In this document: positions 15,901 to 56,653 of the stretch, one piece after another
How positions within the stretch are numbered: position 1 is the first letter of the stretch
Layout: each line of letters opens with the position of its first letter
From: Mastigias papua
Lineage: Eukaryota; Cnidaria; Scyphozoa; Rhizostomeae; Mastigiidae
Length of the DNA stretch: 64,000 bases
Assembly (NCBI GenBank): GCA_964019165.1
Contig: OZ025275.1
Coordinates: 248,001-312,000 of the forward strand
Reading direction: 5' to 3'
The notes under the pieces: generated by a model
Told to the model about the DNA's origin: nothing
Seen by the model: only the letters and a program-made list of their open reading frames with translations
The model's database searches: none
Translations under genes and position numbers: made by a program

Positions 15901-16244
15901 TTCAGTAGTTTTAGACCTGATACATTTCTGTTGTCCATTTATCCAGTTCAATTGATTTCGTAATTGAGACCTGGACACCAAGACTTCTATGAATTCCAAC
16001 GCAATTGACACAGAGGAATACCCCAAGACTTGATGACGCCCATCTTGGCGAAGGGGCTGTAATAAAAAGAAGCATCGATATGAATATAATGGACACAATA
16101 ATAAACAATATAAATCAAAGTTCTAATGGCATAACAAGCATCAAGAAGAAAATAGAGTTCTAACATACATTGGCAATCAGCACAAGAGTCGTTCCCAGGA
16201 CGCTCTAATAAGTCAAACAACTGCATGGTAATATTCCCTGCCAT
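9979..16244 (-). CDS. ADAP/centaurin-alpha family ArfGAP with two PH domains
   Basis: This family stimulates GTP hydrolysis on Arf6-type GTPases and is recruited by PIP3 or inositol phosphates. Nine exons join in frame (387 aa; human ADAP1 and ADAP2 are 374 and 381): 16169-16244, 15917-16056, 15496-15679, 15136-15248, 14532-14702, 14162-14236, 10863-10925, 10650-10721, 9979-10248. The ArfGAP zinc finger is intact: CADC, 16 residues, CVNC, then GIHRSLG with the catalytic arginine. WIRAKYDHREF is the ADAP linker signature. PH1 starts at DGELKKKDRSGKNWNQRYF; PH2 starts at KEGALKKSGPK and ends with the EEMEEWMNAFREAI helix. ADAP1 and ADAP2 split within vertebrates, so no paralogue number is assigned. 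The 3.2-kb intron 10926-14161 holds a LINE and a MITE. Confidence 0.95.
11476..13300 (-). mobile_element. Non-LTR retrotransposon (CR1/jockey-like) fragment
   Basis: The minus strand encodes a reverse transcriptase in pieces: 13067-13288, 12921-13112, 12026-12934 (with FRPRRSTEQAV, DLSKAFDTI, GIPQGSTLGP and the YADD active site) and a C-terminal piece at 11639-11905. At least two frameshifts (near 13110 and 12930) and a break near 12020 make it inactive. The 3' end finishes in a short ATT repeat (11478-11490), usual for this LINE group. The endonuclease half is missing (5' truncation). It lies in an ADAP intron, in the sense orientation. Confidence 0.92.
13400..13793. mobile_element. MITE-like element, TACTCTT termini
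   Basis: TACTCTTGGGTCCCAAATA (13400-13418) is matched in inverted form by 13775-13793 with two differences. The interior has C-runs and no coding frame. Its ends resemble those of 32937-33333, suggesting one family. Confidence 0.65.
14970..15092. repeat. Degenerate short tandem repeat (about 16 bp unit)
   Basis: About seven imperfect copies of a unit like TTAAACAGAGGCCT within an ADAP intron. Confidence 0.6.
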
Positions 16245-16544
16245 TCCTGCAAATAACTATGTCTTCTTTCTTCACGACTAATAACTATGGCTCTCGTTTT
16301 AGATGGACGACATTGTCATAAATGAAGGTAAACCTATTCAAAAGAGCTTTTCTCTCACGCGGAAGAGACTTGTCGTCTCCGGTATAGAACAACCCAGTTG
16401 CATGCATACAAAAAGGAGCAATTCAATTTCCGTCTTCCTTGTAGCATGACGATGACGACATAGTATTGGATCGACTGCACGCTCTCGTTCTGAATATGAG
16501 AACGAGGATGTTGACATGTTATAGGACGAACATGCGGTGTAAAG

Positions 16545-16971
16545 TACCGTTTTTCCACGAAAGAGCGCCCAATGAAAAAGTCAGCTTTCCAGGGGAGGCG
16601 GTAATTCAAGGGGGAGCTCATTTACAAATCAGCTTGGATTTTGATTTGGCTGCTCTGAAACCAGCCTTTCAAACGGATTCAAGTCCGGTTCCCTCAAAAT
16701 TGAAAACTGTTCCTTCAAGGATAGGAACTTCCTTGAATACGTCCAGACCGGCATGGCACTCTTTCAGGCAATAGGTCAAACAGTCTTCACATGTTTGATT
16801 TGAGTGGTTTGGTTTGTCCTGTTTTCATTCTCTTCGTTATCGTTGGATATCGTTACTATAGGGGGCGCTCATTCGAGGGAGCGCTCATTTAAAAATATGT
16901 ACTTTAGGGGAGATGTTCTTTCGAGGGGGGCGCTCTTTCGAGGGGAGATGCTCTTTGGAGGAAATACGGCA
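16545..16971. mobile_element. MITE-like element, TACCGT..TTTCC termini
   Basis: The left end TACCGTTTTTCCACGAAAGA and the right end (GGAGGAAATACGGCA, ending 16971) are imperfect inverted repeats. The interior repeats GCGCTC(A/T)TTCGAGGGG several times. No transposase. It lies about 300 bp upstream of the ADAP start codon. Confidence 0.6.
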
Positions 16972-18668
16972 GTAATATCGTAGTCAAAACTCCGGTAGTC
17001 AAAACTCCGGTTTCCACCTACGCCGCAATATTGGAACAGTTTGGGGGGGTAGATAACAAAATTTACCGTATTACTTTAAGCCTGTTCGTTTTTTCTATTA
17101 GGTGGCAAAATTCCTTAAGAATTACATCAATATTTTGGTGCAACATGCAACAAACAATAAAAAATCAGTTTAAACAATATCAACAGAACAACTACGTAAC
17201 TATGAAAACAGAACGTAGCAGTCTATTCAGCCAAAATTTGCAACAGTCAGTTAAAGAAATCAGCTACCTCATTACTAATCTTCCAATCCATTGGGGAAAT
17301 GTTTAGGTGGCAAAAAGGGTACCAAATGTTATGCAAGTAGGTAATCTTCACTCCAGCCACTCTAGGAACACCTTACCTTCCTCTTCCTTTCCTGAATCCT
17401 ACAACGTATCTTGCTTCAAATCCAACATCAACAAACTCGATCTCATTTCCCTATCTGCTTAACTTTCCCTCTTTACTCCTTTGTCAGGGCTTTAGGCTCT
17501 ATGGCCTTTCCCTGAGACTACCTACTAAAAAGAAAAGTGAACCAAGAGCAAAGAAAATTCATGGTTTTGGTTGACATCGTACAGCTGTTACTTTTTCAGT
17601 CGGAAATGAACCACTTGCTACTTATTTAGCTGTAACTACTCTGATATTTGGATGGAAAACAGATATTCCATATGTCTACCTTACATTTATCAGTTGACAA
17701 AAACTATTAAGACGCACTGAACTCACCATTGATGCACTTTCCCCATTTTGTTATGAATTTCCATGCTATTCACAAATAAGAACACTCAAAGACCTTCTGG
17801 TGTCTAATCTGGGAGCTCCCTGAACACTGCACTTGCTAATGCAGAATATTTGAGCCTAAAATCATCAAGAACTGAGAACATCAAGACACTGCAAATGCTG
17901 CTATGTTCGTACAAAACAGCGTGCATGTTTACAATTTGTCCACACGTTCTTTCTTACAAGGAACAGCTTTATAGGGAACCTACTTAGATTGTAAAAAATC
18001 TAGGAAAAGTTTGCTACTAGCGACAAAAATTCCAAAGAAGCTTTTCAATTTGGAATATCTTTATCGATGCAAATAATCGAGCAAAACTTCGCAGAAATTG
18101 TATTTACTCATTGTAGCAAAAACCTTGAGACTTCTAGAATTGACGATAAAAACCTCGAGATTTAAGTCCAGAACTTTCAAGTTCATAAAGTGTTCTCAAA
18201 ATACCAATTATTCTTGTCAAAATCAAACATTAATCGCCCAGAGGCGGGGCCATGGGGGCTAGGGGGCAGGTTCTCTATTCCAAGAGCAATTTTGCAACCT
18301 GTCCAAATTCGAGTAGAAAAGGCTTGAGTTGGGAGATTTCTGAAAACAAGGTCTAATTCATTATGTCAATTTATTCCCATTAGCATAACTGCTAGTCATC
18401 CTTCAGTTACACATTTTATTCTACACTGTACTAATGGGCGTGGTCTGTGAGGGTGTGGTCCGTTAAAACCCCTCTCCCAGTCTGTGGTAACCTTGAACTT
18501 TGAACTATTGCGGTAGGCTCCTTACTCGCAGTTTTATAATGAGTTAGTTTTGGCTGAGCCTCAAGAGTCTAAAACATTTTATTTCCAGCCAAAGATTATT
18601 TTAAAATTGTTCTTGAATTCCAGCTATGTTGCGCCTTGATAATCGATATTCTTGATATTCGATATTAA
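16972..18668. other. Intergenic, no gene recognised
   Basis: No exon with coding similarity or RNA gene was recognised. Near 18600-18668 there are several TTGATATTCGATATT-like repeats that continue on the far side of the SINE. Confidence 0.45.
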
Positions 18669-18765
18669 AAGTGAAAGTGCGAGAAAATAACCGACCCGAG
18701 CGGGATTCGAACTCGCGACCCCTGACTTTGTACGTCGGTGCTCTACCAACTGAGCTATCGGGCCA
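18669..18765 (-). repeat. tRNA-derived SINE
   Basis: On the minus strand the sequence has a tRNA-like body: A-box TAGCTCAGTTGGTAGAGC, an anticodon arm with loop GTACAAA, and B-box GAGTTCGAATCCC. A tail TTATTTTCTCGCACTTTC follows. The plus-strand copy at 58926-59024 has the same tail, so this is a SINE family rather than a single tRNA gene. The formal anticodon would be ACA, which nuclear tRNA genes hardly use. Confidence 0.8.
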
Positions 18766-18820
18766 CAATTATCGATATTAATATTCGATATTCTTGATAC
18801 ACGTATTTTTTTATACGAAA

Positions 18821-19298
<478 letters not shown>

Positions 19299-19628
19299 AT
19301 ACGAAAAAAGTTTATAAGAAAATGAGGCTCAAATGGTCAAAATCTTAAGAAATCCTAAGAAAATCACATGGCTCAAGTTCAAGAAAATGCTAAGAAAATT
19401 ACAGTTCATCTTCTTTGCATGCCAGAAATTGATATTGGCTCATTTTTGCAAACTCTCGTACAAAGATCGAGACTTATGGCGGCCCAACAAATACAGAGTA
19501 GCCTGTTTCAGCCAGTTTTTTCCTGCATAAGTTAAGAAAATCTTAAGAAAATCTCAGCCTCAAATTCCTGAAAAGTTAAGAAAATTGAGCCTTAGGAAAA
19601 AGTGTTTTTCTTATAAAAAAACGTGTAT

Positions 19629-19685
19629 TCGATAGTCTTGATATTCGATAGTCTTGATATTCGATATTCTTGATATTCGATATTA
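19629..19685. repeat. Tandem GATATTCTTGATATTC-like repeats
   Basis: Three to four copies of a roughly 17-bp unit (CGATAGTCTTGATATT). The same unit flanks the SINE at 18640-18800. Confidence 0.6.
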
Positions 19686-20168
19686 AGTGAGTGCCATAAC
19701 TTGAATTATGCAGCCCCGCTTTCAATCTTAGCCTCCTTGCCAAAAATGTAAGTGAGACACATGCAGTGAGCATAAGTCGGGTCGGCACAGTAGAAGTGAG
19801 CTTTTGATAACTGAGAAGGTATGGCGCTGTTATTGGTAAATACATAGTGAGATACAAGTACGGAATTCAGTGCCATTTTACAAGTCGCATCCGCCAATCA
19901 ACTATTCACATTTTGTGTATATACAGCAGTACAGTAGGAACAGGTGTGGTTAGATTTCGACTGTTATGCCTCCCACATATTATCTATCATAAATGGAAGA
20001 TGCCTTTGGTGGGGGCTCCGTTTTAGGCAGCAAAAATGAAAAGCTAAGTATAGCAATAAATGTACAGCAAAAACGAAAACAAAATGACATTGTCCCCTGA
20101 TCTGTTTTTTCCTTTAAAGCATTTAATATATTTATACCTTGAAAAATTCATTTTTGCAGTCCGTCATA

Positions 20169-22518
20169 ATGGAGTTGGTAAAGGCAAAGCAAATTGATGA
20201 AAACGAAAAGTATGAGAAAGCTAAGGGAAGTAAAAAGACCAAGAAAAAAAAGAGGAAAGAACATGAAGATGACAGTATCTTGAAGGGTGAGAGTGAAAGG
20301 CTGGTGGGTTCTCAAAGGGAAAATGAGCCAAAGAGGATAGAAGAAGTTGTGTTAGATGATGCACATAGTAAACACCAGAAAAGGAAAAAGCACAAGAAAA
20401 CCAAGACCATAAAAATAATAGATGGCCATAATAGGGAAGATAAAAGGAGAAAAAAGGAAGGAAAGACAAAAGGTAATGAATCTGAAGATAGCATAGAAGA
20501 ACGTAAGGATGATAGCAAAGAATATGAAGAAAATTACGTTAAGACAATCAAGAAGGACAAAAAATATGATGATGAATCTAGTAGAGAGAAGCACCACAAG
20601 AAAAAGAAAAAGAAATCAAAAAATATTGATCCTGACACAACTTGTGAAGATTTGGATACAAGGAAATCAAAGGTAATTATAGGCTTCTCTCTAGAGAAAA
20701 GAGAACCTTCAGAAAAGAGAAGCAGAAATTATCATGCCCAAACATGAGTTTGTAAATTTAGCAATTTTCAACAAGTTATCATTTTCCTTACTGACCAGCC
20801 AGCTTGCTGAAAATTCAAATCAGAGCTGAGTGCAATGATTTTGGGTCTTTGGTTTGATTATATTGTTAATGGTACAATGAATTTGATCTTCAAAATTGAT
20901 TTGAATAAGCAGATATGATACAAGCAACCTAAAATAATATAATATATACTAAATCTTTTGAGAAGAATTCAAGCTTAAAAGTACAGGAAAACTCAAGTAT
21001 TATAGTTTTAAAAATATAGTTACTTTACATGCTTTCATGGGAAGATTATGGCAGGAGTGCTAGATATCACAAGCCTAAAAGTATCCAGGTCTGTGGTGGT
21101 GTGCAATGTCCCTGTGTCCCTGTGTACATACAGCTCAAGAGCATGTTGCAGTATATATAGAGATGTCCATCACCCAGTCAGCAATAGATCCCAATTATTT
21201 CCAAACATGGTGGATACAATGTGTCATTAATAACTGTTTATGTAACATGATGTGTCAAGCATATCATAAGGATTGAAATGACTTAGGCCATGTCCACACT
21301 ATACTCTGTTTTTTGACAGATATGGGTGTCTTTAACTCTGTTTTTGGCTTTGCATTCACATTAGTCCACCCCAAGAGCAGAGTTATATGAAAAAGCTAAT
21401 AAAAACAGAGATACAGTCAACCTCGCATAATTCGGATCACACGGGACTGGCTGATTTTGTCCGGATTACAGAAAATCCGGATTACTTAGAAACTTTTTCA
21501 GTGTTGCACTTTAATAGGACACTAATTGGACTTAGCAATTCTGTCCAGAACATGCAAAAATCCGGATAAAACCAATCCGAATTATGCAAGGTTGACTGTA
21601 TATGAAAAAGGAGCTAACCAAATATGGGCCTCTGTGGTCCTGTTCACACTACTTCTTTTTTGGACAAAAGTGGATGTATTTTGCTCCAGTTTTGACCTTG
21701 CAGCTCATTCTACCGCAATATAACAGAAGCCTTCAATCAGATGCATTTTTGAGGGCAAGTGTGAACAGCAATTGATAGGTAAGTGTTGTTGTTTGAAAAC
21801 AGACTGGTGTGAACAGAGAAGAAAAACAGCTCTGTTTATGAAAGTAAAAATGAATCAACATGAAAACAGAGTAATGATGATATGGTGTCACCTCCTTTAA
21901 AATCAGCAAAAACAGTAAACAATAAACATTGAATTAAAACCCAAGGGACTAACATCAATAACCATGCCACTGCACCTTGAGGCAATGAAGGCATGTGACA
22001 TTCTGCACACCCAGGAGGTTGTAAGCATGTGCTAAAGTATGTGCATGCAATCACACACCTTTCCCATGAAAACCTGCTTTAACTAATAAGTAGGTACATA
22101 TCTTGTGAGGAGTAGAAACCTACAAAATATCACCACCATTACTTAAGCCAGTGTAACATATTGTCTTTTTTGTTAGCATGAAATAGGCTATGATGTTGGG
22201 CAATGGGGCAGTGCATCATTTGACACAGTTGAACAAAAGAACAAATTCATTCGTCTTCTTGGTGGGTACAAACACAAAGCAAATGAAACCAGTGACAAAC
22301 AATTGTTCAGTGGATTAAAGAAATTTAACAGTGCTGCAATGAACAAGAGTGAGGAAGAAAAACTAAATAAGAAGTTAGAGACTCAGTATCAACAAGCATT
22401 CGATACAAGTAGAAAAAGGAAAGGTTTTGGACTTGGATATGATGCTTCAGAAGATACAAATGTGAAAAAATTCCATATTGATGTAGAACAAAAATCAAAA
22501 TCAATAAAGTTTGAGTAA
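20169..22518 (+). CDS. KNOP1: KNOP1-like lysine-rich nucleolar protein (SMAP domain)
   Basis: Two coding exons, 20169-20672 and 22177-22518, phase 0, 281 aa. The first is almost all low-complexity lysine/glutamate (runs such as KKTKKKKRKEHEDD), typical of nucleolar proteins. The second carries the conserved C-terminal SMAP-type region (GQWGSASFDTVEQKNKFIRL, LGGYK, and a final RKRKGFGLGYDA). The family is nucleolar and its molecular role is poorly defined. The start is the first ATG after an acceptor-like TTTTTGCAG at 20159, so an upstream non-coding exon is likely. The intron holds a pogo-like MITE. The stop is only 158 bp from the NAT9 stop on the other strand. Confidence 0.88.
21414..21598. 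mobile_element. pogo/Tigger-like MITE
   Basis: CAGTCAACCTCGCATAATTC at the left and its near-complement at the right are inverted termini flanked by TA (21412-21413 and 21599-21600). The CAGTCAACCTC end and TA target match pogo/Tigger non-autonomous elements. About 185 bp, non-coding, in the KNOP1 intron. Confidence 0.85.
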
Positions 22519-22675
22519 TCTCCATGTGAAAGTTAAATCTGCTTATGCTAATCCTACAGTTTAACTTAATTGACAAGTTATTTATTTTATATCCTCTATG
22601 CTAAATCTATTATAGTAAATATTTTGGTGCTAAAACATACATGTACCAGCTACATGAGAAATTTGTATGTATAAC

Positions 22676-26305
<3,630 letters not shown>

Positions 26306-26407
26306 AGCATCAATACCATTTCCATATCACAAAGTATAAAATCTGCCTATGCTCGACATGTTGCAATTGCCTCGTTTACGACAGCTCCATGTTGACGTTT
26401 GTCTAAA
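26306..26407. promoter_or_regulatory. Bidirectional promoter between NAT9 and RINT1
   Basis: Only 102 bp separate the two start codons. No TATA box was identified. Both 5' UTRs and the shared core promoter must lie here or overlap the first exons. Confidence 0.65.
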
Positions 26408-34358
<7,951 letters not shown>

Positions 34359-35316
34359 TGCATTGATCATATGTAGAGATTTAGAAATAATCCTGTAGTT
34401 TTATCTTAAATTATACCAATACAGTAATGAAACCATATTGAGAATGTGTTTTGCCCTTATGTTGTCCCTGTTCACTTTTAGTGGCATTCCAAATGATCAG
34501 TGTATTTATAACATGCAGGCATTTTTTCATCCTTCATATAAACATCTAAGGACAAAATAGTCATCTTTGTTTTAAAATTTCTTACTTAATAACTATTTTT
34601 TGTAATTAAATAATTTGTGGTATCTCAAGCTTTTTGTAGAGGATTCTGTCGGTCATTTGCAGGAAAAAACTAGAATAATTAAACATGTTATGAATCCAAG
34701 CAGAAAGGATTTTCAGTTCTGCTCTTTGGTCGTGAAATCTATCTTCTTCATCAGGGGAATGCTTCATGGCATCAGACATGAGCCAAGACTACTTCTCAAT
34801 TGCAGATGAAATGCAAGGAATACCAGACCTGGCACAAATAATTCAGATCTTAGTAAAATTGAAAATATTGACGACTCTTGCATACTAAGCATATCGAAAC
34901 GAAACCAAGATACAACGGGCTGATGGTTGATGAATTTGTTTACGTGTGAGCGCACAGTTGTAATAATCATTTCTAAATTGTAAGCGGTAGTAATTGCTAT
35001 GTTTCGTCGTACACAGCAAACAGCACTCTGGAACCTAACAAATATTAGGAGACAACATATGAAGTGATTTCAGGGTTTTCTTAAACTTTTTAAATTCTTT
35101 TACTGTACGGTATATCTTATTACTATCCATACCAACAAATAAATGGATAATTCTCTCTCATATTATGGCTGTCCAAGTTTTCCGCTATCTCCTGGAAGCA
35201 AAATAATAACATTTAGCCTCTGTTCCAATGCTTTCTCTCAATTCATCCCATAATGCACTAGTACCATCAACTTGTGCACGATCAACGAGACTGCCTAAGC
35301 AATACTCGATTCAAGA
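34359..35316. other. Intergenic, no gene recognised
   Basis: RINT1 3' UTR and the ATP5PD upstream region. Short open frames here show no recognisable similarity. Confidence 0.5.
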
Positions 35317-37804
35317 ATGGCTGCCAGAAAAGCAGGCCAAGTTGTGTTTGACTGGATTGCACTTTCTACAAAGATACCTTCAGTTGCAAGGGCAGAGTTT
35401 AATGGCCTAAGGAATAAATATGAGAATGTACGCTCAAGGTAATAATAGTGAAAACATGTCGCATTGAACGGGGATAACCCGGTTCATTATTGGAGGAGGA
35501 CCCACAACTTCTGTTTGTAAGGACCAAGCTGTCGTGCAACACTTTTGATGATTTAAAAAACCAAAATAGACTTTTTTGTGTGGCATGTCGATGTTGAATA
35601 ATAATTTCATGAAGCTTTTGCCTTCCAATTCATGTTAAGATAGGTGACACACTGCCATTCTAGGTGGACCACTTAACTGCGCTTAATTTTTTTGCACTAA
35701 GGCGCTTGGCTGCGAACGTACGTTAAATTTGGTGTTCAAATACACGTTTAGTAGTAGGCACATGATACATTACGAATTTGAATTTTGTCGTGAAGCTCTG
35801 TAGATTTAGAAGTTGATTCTTTGTAAGAAACTGGGAAGAAAGAACAATTGTATGAGTAGCCTCATCTACTATTCAACTAATTTCTCAATGATTTTGTTGC
35901 TCAACGAAGACAGGACAAGGTAAAAATAAAGATTCATCTTAAAGCGTAAATAAAGGGATGTTTGACTCTCTTAGAACAAGTTAGTCATGCAGTTATTTTT
36001 AGTATGTATTATTTCATCTTTTGGTTTGACTTTCATTACAGTATGAATATGGGATTGTATATATTTTTTAGTATGGAATCACTCCCAGGGAAAGCACCAG
36101 AAATTGATTGGTATTTCTATTCAAAGGCAATTGCTAAACCAGGATTGGTTGACTCATTCAGGAAACAGGTACAGTGCATGCTAGCATTCTTAGTTGAGTT
36201 CATGTATAATGTGATGTCAGTGAATATTTGTCAAAATAAAATATCAGATATTTTGAAGTGCATCTTTCATGGTGGTTAAAATAGTTTCACATTTCTTATT
36301 TCCAGTATGAGTCAGTGAAAGTTCCATACCCTAAGGATACAGAATCAGCAAAACTTGAAGCTCATAAAGTTGAAGTGGTAAATTGTTTATTATTATCATG
36401 ATAGCTGTGTCCTTTTCATCTATTTATCATTTGTTTTGCTACTACCAAATATTCTAGTGTTTACCACTAAATCCATTTGCAGAAGTCTCTGTAGTATGTC
36501 TATGCACCACAAGCACATACTCATTGATAGAAAATCCTTTGTGTGGAAGTGGCAAAAGTCTTTTGAGATTCTATTGCCTTACTATGTATGCTATGGAGGT
36601 TTTTCAAGGCCCCATTGAATATGAGATTTTCTGTGTTTTCAAAGGAGGCAGAAATCAAAAAGGAAATTGCACAAGCCAAAGAGCGGGCTGCAGAATTACA
36701 AGATGAGGTTTAATTATACTCCATTTAAGTGCCTATCTATTTGCTCTTTGAACAGTCCGTATTTGTGCATTTTTTGACATTGATGTTGTAAATACCATTA
36801 TTTTGCATTGGCTGCTGTTGTTTACAAAATTATAACATGAGCTCAAGAAAGTAAATTACATATCATAAATCCTCAAATTGCCCCCCTCAAATAACCCCCT
36901 CCCTCATATAACCCCCATGCTAGAACTTCAAATTGTTAATAAGCCCCCCTCAAATAAGCCCCCACCCCAAATGATGATGAAGACTTTGATAAAGACTAAT
37001 GCTTAAATTTAGACTGTTCTTTTAGTATTATGGAGAAAAGGAGCTTTGATAATGAGCTTTTTATATGACATTTGTCAGATAATTTTACAAGCCCCCTCAA
37101 ATAAGCCCTCCCCTCAGATAAGCTCCCACCCAAAAAGCATAGAAAATAAATAAGCCCCCAGGGGGCCAATTTTGAAGATTTACAGTAATCCTAAAGATGA
37201 GAGCTAAGCAAGCTTTTTATTATTTGAACCATATGAGTTCCATGATTTTAATTTTCTGTTTAGTTAAATAAGCTGAAAGCTGAAAAGCCATATGAAGACA
37301 TGACTGTGAGTAGTACTTTAGAATGGAAGTTCTTGTTGTTTTTGTTGTTGTGGTTATTGTTGTTACTAATCTATAACTTTCATATATCATATCAAACATA
37401 CGTCATGTATCTCATTTGTATGTTTTTCATGAAATATATTATTTAGAGATTCATCTACACCTGACCCTGAGGAAGAAGTTGTTGCATTTCAAACAAATTA
37501 GAAAGATCCCCATACCTACTAATTGCCCATAATCCTAATTACCCACAATTATTGGTCTCCATATAGTTTTTATTTTTTGTATTGATACAGTAGATATCTT
37601 AATGACACTAAAGTGATGCAGTGGGTAACTTTGGTGTTTTGTAGGACCATTTTAAGTAGTGTGTGCCCATGGCAAGTGCAAGATGATTTTTGAATTGTTT
37701 ACTTTTAGGTTGATGAATATTTGGCAGATAAACCAGAGTTAAAGGCAAGAATAGAGGATGACATTAGGAATCAACGATGGGCAGTTACTGGTTCATCAAA
37801 ATAG
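35317..37804 (+). CDS. ATP5PD: Mitochondrial ATP synthase peripheral-stalk subunit d
   Basis: Subunit d is part of the peripheral stalk of F1Fo ATP synthase in the inner mitochondrial membrane. Six exons join in frame (163 aa; human is 161): 35317-35438, 36072-36168, 36306-36377, 36645-36707, 37264-37305, 37709-37804. The N-terminus MAARKAGQVVFDWIALSTKI matches the family start. The most conserved block is APEIDWYFYSKAIAKPGLVD. A charged helix rich in AKE and KAE follows. MTVDEYLADKPEL corresponds to the family's MTIEDLNEAFPE. A polyadenylation signal lies 16 bp after the stop. Intron 4 contains a MITE. Confidence 0.95.
36856..37188. mobile_element. MITE-like element in ATP5PD intron 4
   Basis: The ends share TAAATC(C/T)TCAAA..TTG in inverted orientation next to C-runs or G-runs. 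The interior repeats CCCCCTCAAATAA. Non-coding. Confidence 0.55.
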
Positions 37805-37820
37805 ATTATACTTTGTTTGA

Positions 37821-37826
37821 AATAAA
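37821..37826 (+). terminator. Polyadenylation signal AATAAA of ATP5PD
   Basis: AATAAA begins 17 bp past the stop codon. It is the only clear canonical signal directly behind a gene in this window. Confidence 0.6.
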
Positions 37827-39717
37827 CTGAATTACATCTATAGGTTTACAAATTGTGGTAAGCTCACCGAGTTGTGTTGTGTATGGAGATTTTCATTTTG
37901 TGATATCAGTGATCATGCATTTTGTGTTTTGGATTTTGAACTCTGTTTGTGAGTTGCACCCAACCCTTATTAATCATGTACATTTCAGTTTTTCTTAAAT
38001 TGAATATCATTTGCTGAATAATCTATCTAGTTATGTCAGTGCTATTGCATACATATCTCTATTTGATAAAGATGGAAAGTAGGAACATACATAGCACTCT
38101 AGACAGCAAAAAGTCCAAATGCCCCAAAATATAACAAATTGGGCCAAATTAAGATCCATTACAACAAGAAGGTGGAGAGTATTGCTGAGCCATTTGGTGA
38201 ATAATCTATCTAGGTATGTTGAAGGCAGTGAAGAAATGAACTGCCCACACTACCAAACGTATGGAATCATATGCAGGACTAAACTTCACCTATGACAAGA
38301 AGAGGTCCCATGTCTGCAGCTAAGAGTTACTATGTTGCTCAAAAAGCTGTATCTATGTCATATTTAGGAAAATTAAGTGCAGTTACATGAAGGGAATAAG
38401 TAGTGGCAATGTTATATCTTGTGAAGAATATGTGTGCTGTAACTTAACAGAATGGTATGACAATTTGTTTTGAGCCTAATAAAAACACCTAAGAATTTTG
38501 CCACAAAAATGCTGCAAAGCAAAATTTCTATGCTCTGTGGATCAAGCTATGTTGAGTTAGGTCTACAGCCAAGTACAAAGATGCCATCTTAAAAACTTAA
38601 AAGAGGGACTGCACTTCAGCTTATTTTTGTAGGTTTTCAAACTGTTCCTATTTACATGCAAGCAAAGCTGTTTTAAAATTTAATATTATTGATGTATGAT
38701 ATACATCTGAGCAGTAACAAATGGTCAGTTCATCAAACCAAATTAGTAATACACCAAACTAGCATCTGATCATTGAAAAAGGGGCTCAGCCCCCTCCCCC
38801 CAAAAATGCTCTCCTAATGTTATTAAAAGATTTGAATTGCAGTAATCTTTTTCCTATTTCCTAGGGCAGTCATACAAAATGTCAGTTTGCCTCGACACCA
38901 TTCAACTCTTCAATTGAAATAATTGGGAACTCAGTCATTTCTGCTTGGTTATGAGTTTCACAGTTCAAGCAATCTGAACTATAATTTTGCATAAATTCAT
39001 TATTTATCAATTCATGGTTGAATACCAGTCACTACAATTAACTAGGCACAAATAGGCTAAAACAGACATAAGAAATCCAAATGCTTCGTAGGTAAACTAA
39101 GATTAAACAACTGGTCTACTTACAAATTTGTAAAGAACTGTAGCTTTGTGAGCTCTACAAGACAACGCAACAATAAATCTTGTGGCCTTCCTCCAACGAA
39201 TCCGAGCGTGAACTGATACAAAACGCAGAATTCACTTGCATACATTACAGTATTTCATTGAGGCACTCGTGTCGTGCGCACGAGGATAATCTTTGCACAT
39301 AAAACAGAACTGAATTCCCTAGATACTAAAAATTAGAAAAGGAAGACGTCACAAGAAGCAAAGAATCCAGAGGGACTTAAAAACAATCATACGGAGCGAG
39401 ATAAAGATAATCGCATAATTGCCAACAACATCTAGGAGCATGGGGAATACTATTCAAAAACAATGAAGTTGTAATGAGTTTCACAAAATTATATGGACTT
39501 GCACTTCTTACAAACAGTTGAGTGAAAAAAACATTGCCAAATCCAACCAAAAACTCGTTCGTTTTGAAAGAAAGTTATTCAGCATTTCCCGTTACTTGAA
39601 TGTAAGTTTATATGTTTCTACATTACAAAGGTCAAACAACTGAGAACAGTAATGGGTCTTGTACACAGTCAATCTGATCAATTTCCATTAGATACAAAAT
39701 CATAAACAATTGATATG
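37827..39717. other. Convergent intergenic region, no gene recognised
   Basis: Between the 3' ends of ATP5PD and TUBGCP6. AT-rich, with no supported exon, RNA gene or transposon end. Confidence 0.5.

Positions 39718-56653
<16,936 letters not shown>

Noticed and set aside
18691..18765. Functional tRNA gene on the minus strand
   Set aside because: The anticodon would be ACA, the anticodon stem has a mismatch, and the same SINE tail is attached as in the second copy.
21290..21840. Larger inverted element around the pogo-like MITE (AGGCCATGTCCACACTA and GTGTGAACAG motifs)
   Set aside because: The motifs recur but clear terminal repeats and boundaries could not be set.
34615..34970. Short open frames between RINT1 and ATP5PD
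   Set aside because: No splice partners, no recognisable domain, and lengths expected by chance.
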